Source: an uncultured Pseudomonadota bacterium (GTDB taxonomy: Bacteria; Pseudomonadota; Gammaproteobacteria; Steroidobacterales; Steroidobacteraceae). Taken from it: 53,298 nucleotides of DNA. The stretch's first letter is position 1, and every line of letters begins with the position of its first letter. The notes under the pieces were generated by a model. It searched no databases and was not told where the DNA came from. It saw only the letters and a list, made by a program, of their open reading frames with translations. Below are positions 8,270 to 16,032 of this stretch, in pieces. The translations under genes and the position numbers were made by a program. Location: the NCBI GenBank assembly GCA_903884235.1, contig CAISEB010000035.1:1-53298 (forward strand), read 5' to 3'.

Positions 8270-9498
8270 TTGCGATCTCCCGCGTTCTGGCCGGCCCGGG
8301 TGTGGAACATCCCGGTGAGTGCCAGCATCTTCGAATAGCCGAGCGCGTCGGCCGGCGACCACTCGCCGGCGGCTTCGCCGTAGACGCCCTTGGACGCGGC
8401 CATCAGCGAGTACGGCGAGGTGACGCCCTCGACGAACAGGCTGCCGGGCCGGAACAGCACCTTGACCTCGCCGGTCACGCGCTGCTGCGAGGAGACCAGC
8501 AGCGCCTCGATGTCGCGGCACACGGGATCCAGGTGGTGACCCTCGTGCACGAGGTCGCCGTACGGCGCCGCGACGAGGTCCTTGATCCGCGTCTGGCGGC
8601 CGGTGAGCACGAGCTTCTCGAGCTCGCGATGCGCCGTCAGCAGCACGTCGGCGGCCGGTGCCTCGAAGGCCACGCGGCCCTTGGTGCCGATCACCGTGTC
8701 GCCGAGGTGGATGCCGCGGCCGATGCCGAACGGCGCCGCGAGCGTCTCGAGCCGCTCGATCAGCGCGACCGGATCGAGCGCGGCGCCATCGAGCGAGCAG
8801 GGCACGCCCTTGTCGAAGCCGATAACATGGCGCTCAGGCGCGCGCGGGTTCGTGAACGCGTCCCGCGACAGCACCCATGCGGCGTCCGGGATGCTGCCGT
8901 CCGAGGTCAGCGTCTCCTTGCCACCGATCGTGACGCCCCAGAGTCCGCGGTTGACCGAGTACGCGGCGCCGTAGGGTGGCACGGGCAGCTTGCGCTCCTC
9001 GAGGAAGGCGAGCTGCTCGGGGCGCTTGAACGCCCGGTCGCGCACCGGCGCGAGGATCTCGAGGCCGGGCGCGAGCGTGCGCAGCGCGACCTCGAAGCGG
9101 ACCTGGTCGTTGCCGGCGGCGGTGCAGCCATGGGCGACGGACGGCGCGCCGAGCGTGGTCGCCATCTCGGCGATCATCTGTGCCTGCAGCACGCGCTCGG
9201 CGCCGACGCAGAACGGGTACAGCTGGCCGCGGCGCGCGTTGCCGATCAGCAGGTAGCGCAGCACGCGATCGAAATACGCGGGCTTCGCGGCGACCAGATG
9301 ATGCGCGCTCGCACCGAGCTCATGGGCACGCGCCTCGAGCGTCGCCGCGGCCGCCGCGTCGATGCCGCCGGTATCGACCGTGACGGTGATCACCGGTCGG
9401 CCGTAGGTTTCCTTCAGCCACGGCACGCAGAACGACGTGTCGAGGCCACCGGAGAATGCGAGCAGGATGGGCTTGGCGCCCGTGTCGGAGGTCGTCAT
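8266..9498 (-). CDS. argG: Argininosuccinate synthase
   Basis: A 410-residue ATP-dependent ligase joining citrulline and aspartate. The N-terminal PP-loop AFSGGLDTS (residues 14-22) binds ATP. Further family blocks are HGCTAAGNDQVRFEV and LAPVRDRAF. The protein is complete. It follows argR by 9 bp and its stop overlaps the GTG of the next gene, so it is the first enzyme gene of the operon. In the acylornithine route the enzyme needs free citrulline, so a deacylase must act on acetyl- or succinyl-citrulline first. None is present in the operon. Confidence 0.93.
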   Translation of the reverse strand: MTTSDTGAKPILLAFSGGLDTSFCVPWLKETYGRPVITVTVDTGGIDAAAAATLEARAHELGASAHHLVAAKPAYFDRVLRYLLIGNARRGQLYPFCVGAERVLQAQMIAEMATTLGAPSVAHGCTAAGNDQVRFEVALRTLAPGLEILAPVRDRAFKRPEQLAFLEERKLPVPPYGAAYSVNRGLWGVTIGGKETLTSDGSIPDAAWVLSRDAFTNPRAPERHVIGFDKGVPCSLDGAALDPVALIERLETLAAPFGIGRGIHLGDTVIGTKGRVAFEAPAADVLLTAHRELEKLVLTGRQTRIKDLVAAPYGDLVHEGHHLDPVCRDIEALLVSSQQRVTGEVKVLFRPGSLFVEGVTSPYSLMAASKGVYGEAAGEWSPADALGYSKMLALTGMFHTRAGQNAGDRK

Positions 9499-9507
9499 GG
9501 GCAGCCT

Positions 9508-10005
9508 TCAGCGGGCAGCGAGGGAGCGGACGCGGTCGAGCAGGGCGCGCTGGCTGCGGGCGCTCTCGGTCGCGATGAAGATCGTGTCGTCGCCGGAGAT
9601 CGTGCCGATGACCTCGGGCCAGCGGGCCCGGTCGATCGCCAGCGCGACACTCTGGGCCGAGCCGATGGTCGTGCGTACGACCGTCAGGTGCGGTCCGGCG
9701 GGCACCGCCTCCTGCACGAACGTGGACACCGCGCGCAGGTCCGCCACCGGCGCCGTCGCGTTCTCGGGCAGCACGTAGCGATCGCCGACCTTGGCGACGC
9801 CGAGGTCGCGCAGGTCGCGGCTGACGCTGGACTGGGTGACGTCGAAGCCCGCACGCTTGAGCAGCCGCACGAGCTCGACCTGCCGCCCGACGGCGCCGTC
9901 GCGGATGATCCGGCGCAGCGCCTCGCGGCGTTCGTCGTGCGCCCGGGTCGAGCCCGGGAAGTGTGGTGAGGCGGTACTATGCATAAAGTTGCAAGAGTCT
10001 TGCAT
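9508..10005 (-). CDS. argR: Arginine repressor
   Basis: ArgR/AhrC family regulator with an N-terminal winged helix (LLKRAGFDVTQSSVSRDLRDLGVAKV) and a C-terminal oligomerisation and arginine-binding domain containing GTISGDDTIFIA. ArgR hexamers bind DNA with arginine as corepressor. Two starts are possible: ATG at 10005 (165 residues) and ATG at 9984 (158 residues). Both sit inside the large dyad operator and neither has a convincing ribosome binding site. The shorter form matches normal ArgR length better. It is the first gene of the operon, so it should control its own synthesis along with the pathway. Confidence 0.9.
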   Translation of the reverse strand: MQDSCNFMHSTASPHFPGSTRAHDERREALRRIIRDGAVGRQVELVRLLKRAGFDVTQSSVSRDLRDLGVAKVGDRYVLPENATAPVADLRAVSTFVQEAVPAGPHLTVVRTTIGSAQSVALAIDRARWPEVIGTISGDDTIFIATESARSQRALLDRVRSLAAR

Positions 10006-10013
10006 ATTTATGC
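9981..10013. promoter_or_regulatory. ARG-type operator over the argR start
   Basis: A 33-bp dyad centred on 9997. The outer arms are GCATAAA (9981-9987) and TTTATGC (10007-10013). The inner arms are TGCAAGA (9990-9996) and TCTTGCA (9998-10004). Both pairs share the same centre and only two of sixteen base pairs are mismatched. It has the AT-rich ends and TGCA content of ArgR boxes but not the exact E. coli consensus. Because it covers both candidate argR start codons, bound repressor would block transcription of the whole operon. Confidence 0.65.
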
Positions 10014-10056
10014 GAATGTCGTCAAGGGGTCGCTCGCCGGCCCCGCCAGCGCGGCC

Positions 10057-10821
10057 TCAGCGGGCGACGGGTAGCGCGAAGCGGCGGTCGAGGAACGGCC
10101 GGCCGAGCGCGTCGTGCGACTGCTCGAGCACGCGGCCGTGGCCGTCGGCGCCGATCACGAGCACGGTCGTGCTGCGCGTGCCGTAGTCGGGGCCCACGAT
10201 GAAGGGCGGCGACAGCGCGCGCTCGAGCGCAAGCCCGACCCCAGTGTCCGGCAGCTCCGCATCCGGCGCCGGCGAGCGTTGCGCGAGGACCGCGAGCAGG
10301 GCCGCGTCGTCCGGCGCTGGTGCGCCGAGGGCGGCGCCGAGGCGCTCGCACGCGATGCGCACCTTGGGCCACGACGCCCCCGGCACGCCGTTGCTGAGCG
10401 CATGGATGCCGGTGGGGGGCGCGTACGCCGGCCGGCCATCGGCATTCGAGAACCACCTGATTCCAGTTCCGTCCCCGACCAGCAGGTTGAAGCCCGCGTA
10501 TCGGCCGGCGTCGGCCTCGAGATCGGCGAGGAAATCGCCGGGTCGCTGGTCGCCGGCGACGAAGCGCGGCACGAGCTCGCCGCGCGATGGCGCGCCGGTG
10601 GGAACGGGCGCGCCGCGCACGTTGGTCACAAGGCCGAAGCGGCCGCGCCCGTCCACCGCGAACCAGGTGCCCCCCGCCATGAGGTCGCGGCCGGCGAGCA
10701 GGGGCGGCGCGGACCACCAGTGCATCGGCGCCGTCGCGCGCGCATGCATCTCGTCGCGATTGGCCACCAGCACGAGCGGCAGGTCTGGGCGGACGCGATG
10801 GGCGATGGCGACGAGGCACAT
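10057..10821 (-). CDS. NRDE/TANGO2 family protein
   Basis: A 254-residue protein starting MCLVAIAHRVRPDLPLVLVANRDE, which contains the family's namesake NRDE motif and the Cys2 typical of Ntn-hydrolase-like NRDE proteins. The family includes eukaryotic TANGO2 and has been linked to heme trafficking and Golgi organisation. The bacterial role is not settled. Motifs WFAVDGRGRFGLVTNVR and GYFNLL-like AGFNLLVGD support the assignment. It lies 6 bp downstream of the TauE-type permease on the same strand and is probably cotranscribed with it and nudC. Confidence 0.85.
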   Translation of the reverse strand: MCLVAIAHRVRPDLPLVLVANRDEMHARATAPMHWWSAPPLLAGRDLMAGGTWFAVDGRGRFGLVTNVRGAPVPTGAPSRGELVPRFVAGDQRPGDFLADLEADAGRYAGFNLLVGDGTGIRWFSNADGRPAYAPPTGIHALSNGVPGASWPKVRIACERLGAALGAPAPDDAALLAVLAQRSPAPDAELPDTGVGLALERALSPPFIVGPDYGTRSTTVLVIGADGHGRVLEQSHDALGRPFLDRRFALPVAR

Positions 10822-10827
10822 GTCGCG

Positions 10828-11604
10828 CTACCGCGGCCCGGTCAGGGCGACCCACGCCGTGCGTGCGATCAGCGTGGCGACGACCCCGATGAAGACGAGG
10901 CGCACGAAGCGCGTGCCGCGCGTCAGGGCGAGGCGCGTGCCCACCTGGGCCCCGGCCACGTTGGCCGCCGCCATGGCAAGTCCGGTCGGCCACAGCACGT
11001 GGCCGCGGCTGCCGAACCAGGCCAGCGCCGCGACGTTGGTGGCCGCGTTCAATACGCGCGCAGCCGCCGCCGCGTTCAGGAAGTCGAAGCCGTAGTGGCG
11101 GATGAACAGCAGCATCAGGAAGCTGCCGGTCCCGGGCCCGAAGAACCCGTCGTAGAAGGCGATCGAGGCGACCAACGCCGCGCCGGTCGCGGCGCCGCGG
11201 CGGTCGAGGCTGCGCGGCGCGTGGGTGGCGCCGAGGTCGCGCTGGGTCAGCGTGTAGAGCAGGACGATCGTGAGCAGCACCGGGACGAGCGGCCGGAATG
11301 CGGCCGCGGCGACGTGGGTGACGGCGACCGCGCCGGCGAGCGCGCCGATGAACGCGATGCCCGCGATCGGCGCGAGACGCCGCCACGGGATGCGCACCGC
11401 GTGGGCGTAGCGCCAGGTCGCGCTCGCGGTGCCGGCGAAGCCGGCAAGCTTGCTCGTGCCGAGCAGCGTCGCCGGCGGGGTCGAGGGCAGTGCCGAGAAC
11501 AGCGCCGGCAGCTGGATCAGCCCGCCACCGCCGACGATCGCGTCGATCCCGCCGGCCAGGAACGCGGCGCCGAGCAGGCCCGCGAGCACGGGATCGAAGG
11601 ACAC
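10828..11604 (-). CDS. TauE/SafE-family membrane permease
   Basis: A 258-residue hydrophobic protein with about seven to eight membrane segments. It opens with the family block GGIDAIVGGGGLIQLPAL and has the internal repeat FYDGFFGPGTGSFLMLLFI, both diagnostic of TauE/SafE (DUF81) permeases, which export sulfoacetate, sulfite or related anions. The substrate cannot be read from sequence. Start is uncertain: GTG at 11604 (used here) or TTG at 11610, the latter overlapping the nudC stop as TTGA in the style of this genome. Confidence 0.85.
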   Translation of the reverse strand: MSFDPVLAGLLGAAFLAGGIDAIVGGGGLIQLPALFSALPSTPPATLLGTSKLAGFAGTASATWRYAHAVRIPWRRLAPIAGIAFIGALAGAVAVTHVAAAAFRPLVPVLLTIVLLYTLTQRDLGATHAPRSLDRRGAATGAALVASIAFYDGFFGPGTGSFLMLLFIRHYGFDFLNAAAAARVLNAATNVAALAWFGSRGHVLWPTGLAMAAANVAGAQVGTRLALTRGTRFVRLVFIGVVATLIARTAWVALTGPR

Positions 11605-11606
11605 GC

Positions 11607-12548
11607 TCAACGCGCCCGCGGCCAGAGTCGCGCGCCCGGCTCCTCCGCAAGCTCGCGCCCGGCGAGGCGGCGGTACCAGTCCGCGATCAGCCTGAACGAG
11701 ATCGACTGGGGCGGCGGCAGCGCCGGCGTGCCGGTGGCGAGCTCCTCTGGCGTGAACCAGCGTGCGTCCTCGAGCTCGCCATCCGGGCAGCTGATGTCGA
11801 GGCTCCGCGCGCGCGCGTGGAAGCCGACCATCAACGACGAGGGAAACGGCCAGGGCTGCGAGGAGTGGTACTCCACCTCGTCGACCTCGACGCTCGTCTC
11901 CTCGCGGACCTCGCGGGCGACCGCGTCCTCGAGGCTCTCGCCGGGTTCGACGAAGCCCGCGATCGTCGAGTAGCGGCCCGGCGGCCAGGACGCCTGGCGA
12001 CCGAGCAGCGCGCGCTCGCCGTCGCTGACCAGCACGATCATCGCCGGATCGATGCGCGGGAAGCTCTGCGTCGCGCACGCGGGGGAGGAGCAGGTCATCA
12101 CGTGCCCGCCGCTCTCGGGCCGGGTCGGCGCCCCGCAGGCGCCGCAGTGCCGGTGGCGCTGTCGCCAATAGAGCATGGCCCGGGCGTAGGCGAGCAGGCC
12201 GGCCTCGTCCGCCGGCAGCAGCGCACCACTCGTGCGCAGGTCCGCATATTCGGTCCCGGGCAGGGGTGGCGACTCGCTGTCCACCTCGATCGCGAAGCAG
12301 GCGACGCCGCGGAACAGCCCGAGCAGCACGACCTGCGCGTCGCCGACCGGTCCGAGGGCGGAGAGTGGCAGCAGCACCGCGGCCGGTTCCGGTTCGAGGC
12401 GCAGCAGGCTGCGCTGGCGCCAGAGGGGGACGAACCGCGAGCGGTCGTCGGCAAGCGCGGCGGCGAGCCACGCCGCGTCCTTGCGCAAGCCGCTGCTGCG
12501 GTCGACGTAGGGGCCGGCGTAGACGTTGGGGGCGCGGTGCGTAGGCAT
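11607..12548 (-). CDS. nudC: NAD+ diphosphatase (NADH pyrophosphatase)
   Basis: A 313-residue Nudix hydrolase. A zinc ribbon (CGACG and CSSPAC region) precedes the Nudix box GFVEPGESLEDAVAREVREE. The NADH-specific signature SQPWPFPSSLM follows it. The enzyme cleaves NADH or NAD+ to NMN and AMP, and removes NAD caps from RNA. The ATG at 12548 begins MPTHRAPN; upstream residues in frame look non-coding. Downstream genes (permease, NRDE) follow with almost no gap. Confidence 0.93.
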   Translation of the reverse strand: MPTHRAPNVYAGPYVDRSSGLRKDAAWLAAALADDRSRFVPLWRQRSLLRLEPEPAAVLLPLSALGPVGDAQVVLLGLFRGVACFAIEVDSESPPLPGTEYADLRTSGALLPADEAGLLAYARAMLYWRQRHRHCGACGAPTRPESGGHVMTCSSPACATQSFPRIDPAMIVLVSDGERALLGRQASWPPGRYSTIAGFVEPGESLEDAVAREVREETSVEVDEVEYHSSQPWPFPSSLMVGFHARARSLDISCPDGELEDARWFTPEELATGTPALPPPQSISFRLIADWYRRLAGRELAEEPGARLWPRAR

Positions 12549-12576
12549 GGTGGGGCGCGCGGGGCGCCACGCCATT

Positions 12577-13137
12577 CTAGCCGGGTTCCCCGCCGCGCTT
12601 CTCGCGTTCGCAGAGCGAGCAGTCGGCGCCCTGGGCGCGGAGCGTGTCGACGACCATGAAGGCACCGCAGGACGGGCAGGCGCCCGGCCTGAGCTCGCCG
12701 CGCGCCTGCAGCGCCTGCAGCAGCGAGCAGGCGTGCTCGAACGAGATCCGGTGCGGCTGGTTCAGCTCCACGTAGGTCTCGTAGGTGCGGCAGAACTGCT
12801 CGCCCCACTGCAGCGCGCCCTGGCCGGCCACGCGCGTCGTCGGCGGCGCCTTCGCCAGCAGGCCGAGGATCGAGTAGAGCCCGCCGAGCGCCGACGCATG
12901 CCGACGGGCCTCGAGGTTCTTGAGGAAGTAGCCGACGTGGCTCGGCGACTTGCCGCGCCGGCGCTTCACGTCGGGGCCCAGATCCGCAACATAGGACCGG
13001 TACAGCTTGCGGATGCGGTCGTCCGTCAGGCCCGTCCAGGTTCGGATCGTGCAGGTGCGGGCCTCGTGCCGGATCATCCGGAGCGCGAGGTCGAAACGTT
13101 GCCGGTCGCGGCTGTAGCGATCGTCCGTGATGCGCAT
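12577..13137 (-). CDS. FlhC-like transcription activator, without FlhD
   Basis: A 186-residue protein resembling the flagellar master regulator subunit FlhC. The N-terminal part ARTCTIRTWTGLTDDRIRKLYRSY matches the FlhC region that follows its first helices. The C-terminus has the zinc site Cys154-x2-Cys157 ... Cys173-x2-Cys176 (CPSCGAF and CSLCE). FlhC normally acts only as an FlhD4C2 complex, but no flhD or flagellar gene is in the window, so this may be a repurposed stand-alone regulator. It is divergent from the gene at 13263, sharing a palindrome-rich promoter, and precedes nudC by 28 bp. Confidence 0.75.
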   Translation of the reverse strand: MRITDDRYSRDRQRFDLALRMIRHEARTCTIRTWTGLTDDRIRKLYRSYVADLGPDVKRRRGKSPSHVGYFLKNLEARRHASALGGLYSILGLLAKAPPTTRVAGQGALQWGEQFCRTYETYVELNQPHRISFEHACSLLQALQARGELRPGACPSCGAFMVVDTLRAQGADCSLCEREKRGGEPG

Positions 13138-13151
13138 GGTGGTCTTCCCGT

Positions 13152-13199
13152 CGAAAATTTTCGGTCCAATAGTGGACTTTTGGTATTAATTCACCAAAA
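13152..13199. promoter_or_regulatory. Divergent promoter region with three palindromes
   Basis: Between the FlhC-like gene and the divergent gene lie three adjacent inverted repeats. They are the perfect 12-mer CGAAAATTTTCG (13152-13163), GTCCA/TGGAC (13164-13168 and 13173-13177), and TTTTGGT/ACCAAAA (13178-13184 and 13193-13199). They are packed with almost no spacer and are AT-rich. They look like operators, perhaps for the FlhC-like protein itself. No clear -10/-35 pair could be chosen with confidence. Confidence 0.45.
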
Positions 13200-13262
13200 A
13201 CTGTACTCTCGGTCCTGGGTCGAGACCAGACACAATTTCTGCCCAGCTTGGGGAGAAAGGGC

Positions 13263-13922
13263 ATGGAAGAGCACAGCCTCCGGGTCGAGGATGAGCGGGT
13301 CGCCAGCGGCTATGGCGCCCGGGCCGTCCTCGATGCGACGACATTGGATTCGATCCGCGAGGCGAATCTCGCCTTCCTCGCGCTGCTCGCCCCGCCCCGA
13401 CCCGCGGGCCCGGCGGTGGCGGCGTACGGCCTCGACGCCGGCACGGTCGCCGCCGTCGCCAGGCTCGACCCCTTCGCGCGGCGCATCGCCGCGAGCCTGC
13501 CGTACACGCTGTTCAACGCGCGCTTCGAGGACCGGGACTTCTGGCGCGCCGTGGTCCGGGACGCCGCGCGCCCCGGCTCCGCGAGCCTGTCGGACGAGGC
13601 GACCTTCGCGCGCACGGTGGTGTTCCTCGCCTGGCACCTCGTCCATGGCGAGGAACTGACCCCGGCGATGGTGCTCGGCATGGGGCCGACCGTCGCCGAC
13701 GCGTGGCGGGGCCTGCCCCTGTCCGCGATCGACCATGCGGCGACCTGTGCGCTGCCGGTGATGCGGGCGCGATGGGTCGACCACCCGCGCTTCTGGCCGA
13801 AGCTGGCCGCCACGGGTCGGGCCGGCACGCGGCCGGGCAATGTCGCGCTGCGTGATCTCGGCCTGCAACTCCTTGCCGCTCAGGGTCTTGCGCCGGCGCA
13901 GGCGGTCGCGGACGGCGAATAG
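13263..13922 (+). CDS. Unknown protein divergent from the FlhC-like gene
   Basis: A 219-residue soluble protein that I do not recognise. It has no signal peptide or membrane segment and appears mostly helical. Notable stretches are ASLPYTLFNARFEDRDFW, FLAWHLVHGEEL and the C-terminal LRDLGLQLLAAQGL. The ATG at 13263 has a strong GGGGAGAAAGG ribosome site about 4-12 bp upstream and begins MEEHSLRVEDERV. Its position opposite the FlhC-like regulator suggests it is that regulator's target or partner. Confidence 0.8.
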   Translation: MEEHSLRVEDERVASGYGARAVLDATTLDSIREANLAFLALLAPPRPAGPAVAAYGLDAGTVAAVARLDPFARRIAASLPYTLFNARFEDRDFWRAVVRDAARPGSASLSDEATFARTVVFLAWHLVHGEELTPAMVLGMGPTVADAWRGLPLSAIDHAATCALPVMRARWVDHPRFWPKLAATGRAGTRPGNVALRDLGLQLLAAQGLAPAQAVADGE

Positions 13923-14013
13923 GCGCCATCCGGCGAGGTTGCCCCCCGGCGGCCGGGGTCTTACGCTGCGCGCTCGCGGCCGCCCCCCGGTCGCCCGCCG
14001 CCGAAACGAGCCC

Positions 14014-14958
14014 ATGCACGCCCTGTCCATCCGCAAGCTGACCAAGACCTACGGGAATGGCGTCGAAGCCCTCAAGGGCATCGACCTCGACGTCGAACAG
14101 GGCGACTTCTTCGCGCTGCTCGGCCCGAACGGTGCCGGCAAGACCACGACCATCGGCATCATCACCTCGCTGGTCAACAAGACGAGCGGCACGGTCGCGG
14201 TGTTCGAGAACGACATCGATCGCGACATCGGTGCCGCGAAGTCCTGCATCGGCATCGTCCCGCAGGAAATCAACTTCAACCAGTTCGAGTCGGTCGAGAC
14301 GATCCTCGTCAACCAAGCCGGGTTCTACGGCATCCCCCGGCAGGTTGCGCGCGAGCGCACGGAGCGCTACCTCAAGCAGCTGCAGCTGTGGGAAAAGCGC
14401 CGCGCGATCGCGCGGTCGCTGTCCGGTGGCATGAAGCGGCGACTGATGATCGCGCGGGCGCTGGTCCACGAGCCGAGGCTGCTGATCCTCGACGAACCGA
14501 CGGCCGGCGTCGACATCGAGATCCGCCGGACGATGTGGGAGTTCCTGCGCGAGACCAACGAGCGCGGCGTCACGATCATCCTGACGACGCACTACCTGGA
14601 GGAGGCCGAGACCCTCTGCCGCAACGTCGCGATCATCGACAAGGGCCGCATCATCGAGCACGACAAGATGAGCAACGTGCTGCGCAAGCTGCAGACCGAG
14701 ACCTTCGTGCTGAACCTGCGCGAGGCACTGCCGATCGCGCCGTCGCTGCCGGGCTTCGGCGTGACGCTGGTCGATGCGCGCACGCTCGAGATCGAGGTGT
14801 CCAACGGCCACAACCTCAACGACATCTTCGTGCGCCTCGCGGCGCAAGGCGTCGACGTCGTCTCGATGCGCAACAAGGTGAATCGCCTCGAGGAGCAGTT
14901 CATGCGGCTCGTCGGCCGGTCCGGATCGCAGGCCGGCAACGCCGGAGCGCAGTCATGA
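14014..14958 (+). CDS. yadG: ABC-2 exporter ATP-binding protein (YadG-like)
   Basis: A 314-residue ABC ATPase with Walker A GPNGAGKTTT, the signature LSGGMKRR, Walker B LLILDEPTAGVD and the switch histidine in ILTTHYLEEAE. It pairs with the permease that starts within its stop codon (ATGA). Length and the long C-terminal tail match YadG of Enterobacteria and Xanthomonads. The exported substrate is unknown. The longer in-frame reading from upstream is rejected because its residues show no family similarity. Confidence 0.9.
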   Translation: MHALSIRKLTKTYGNGVEALKGIDLDVEQGDFFALLGPNGAGKTTTIGIITSLVNKTSGTVAVFENDIDRDIGAAKSCIGIVPQEINFNQFESVETILVNQAGFYGIPRQVARERTERYLKQLQLWEKRRAIARSLSGGMKRRLMIARALVHEPRLLILDEPTAGVDIEIRRTMWEFLRETNERGVTIILTTHYLEEAETLCRNVAIIDKGRIIEHDKMSNVLRKLQTETFVLNLREALPIAPSLPGFGVTLVDARTLEIEVSNGHNLNDIFVRLAAQGVDVVSMRNKVNRLEEQFMRLVGRSGSQAGNAGAQS

Positions 14959-15755
14959 ACGCGTCCCTTGGCCAGCCCGCATCGCGCTCGCGCACCGACT
15001 GGATCGGCTTCCAGACGATCGTGCTGCGCGAGTTCAACCGCATCCTGCGCATCTGGGGCCAGACGCTGCTGCCGCCGGCGGTCACCGCCACGCTCTACTT
15101 CATCATCTTCGGCAGCCTGATCGGGTCGCGCATCGGCCGGATGGGTGGCTACGACTACATGCAGTACATCGCGCCGGGCCTGATCATGATGTCGGTCATC
15201 ACCAATTCGTACGGCAACGTCGTGTCGAGCTTCTTCGGTGCGCGCTTCGGCAAGCACATCGAGGAGATCCTCGTCTCGCCCCTGCCGAACTGGCTGGTCG
15301 TGATCGGCTACGTCACCGGCGGCATCGTCCGCGGCCTGCTGGTCGGCCTGACCGTGACGATCGTCGCGCTGTGCTTCACGCACCTCGTCGTGAGCAACGT
15401 GGCGCTGATCATCGCGGCCGTGCTCATCACCTCGATCGTGTTCTCGCTCGGTGGCTTCATCAACGCCGTATTCGCGAAGAACTTCGACCACATCTCGTGG
15501 TTCCCGACCTTCATCCTGACGCCGATGACCTACCTGGGGGGCGTGTTCTACTCGATCACGCTGCTGCCGTCGTGGGCGCAGACGCTGTCGCACGCGAACC
15601 CGATCCTGTACATGGTCAACAGCTTCCGCTACGGCTTCCTCGGGGTTTCGGACGTCGACGTCCGGCTCGCTTTCGCGATCATGATCGCCTTCGCCCTGGC
15701 GCTGTTCGGGCTCGCGGTCTACCTGATGGAAAAGGGCATCGGCCTGCGCGACTAG
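14955..15755 (+). CDS. yadH: ABC-2 type permease (YadH-like)
   Basis: A 266-residue inner-membrane protein with six predicted helices and the ABC-2 block LTPMTYLGGVFYSITLLPSWAQTLSHANPILYMVNSFRYGFLG (quoted by its ends: LTPMTYLGGVFYS to RYGFLG). It begins MNASLGQPASRSRTDWIGF and overlaps the ATPase gene by four bases, giving a two-gene exporter. It ends MEKGIGLRD, a form typical of YadH. Confidence 0.9.
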   Translation: MNASLGQPASRSRTDWIGFQTIVLREFNRILRIWGQTLLPPAVTATLYFIIFGSLIGSRIGRMGGYDYMQYIAPGLIMMSVITNSYGNVVSSFFGARFGKHIEEILVSPLPNWLVVIGYVTGGIVRGLLVGLTVTIVALCFTHLVVSNVALIIAAVLITSIVFSLGGFINAVFAKNFDHISWFPTFILTPMTYLGGVFYSITLLPSWAQTLSHANPILYMVNSFRYGFLGVSDVDVRLAFAIMIAFALALFGLAVYLMEKGIGLRD

Positions 15756-15966
15756 CCCGCTGGGAGCGGCGCTGGCCGGATGCCGCGCAATCGATGTTCC
15801 GCAGACGCTGCGGCCGGCGGCTTCGCGTACGCGGCGCGCGGGCCGCAGCTGCGGGCCTGTCCGAGCGACCCGCCCGGCACGGTCGACGGCCGTCCTGCGC
15901 GACCCTGGCGATCGTCGTCGACCGGGCCGATCCCCCCCGGGGCCCCGCCCGGCAACCGATGATGCG

Positions 15967-15994
15967 TTGCCGCGCCGCGCGGCTGCGCTACACT
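15967..15994 (+). promoter_or_regulatory. Probable promoter of the receiver-domain gene
   Basis: TTGCCG at 15967-15972 and TACACT at 15989-15994, separated by 16 bp, lie about 38 bp before the GTG at 16033. The same TACACT hexamer stands upstream of the CurA-like gene (31668-31673) and the terminal lipoprotein gene (53121-53126), so it may be the usual -10 form in this genome. The rest of 15756-16032 shows nothing else. Confidence 0.5.
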
Positions 15995-16032
15995 CAGGCT
16001 TTCCCTGATATCGCTGGGTTCGTGAGGTCGCA

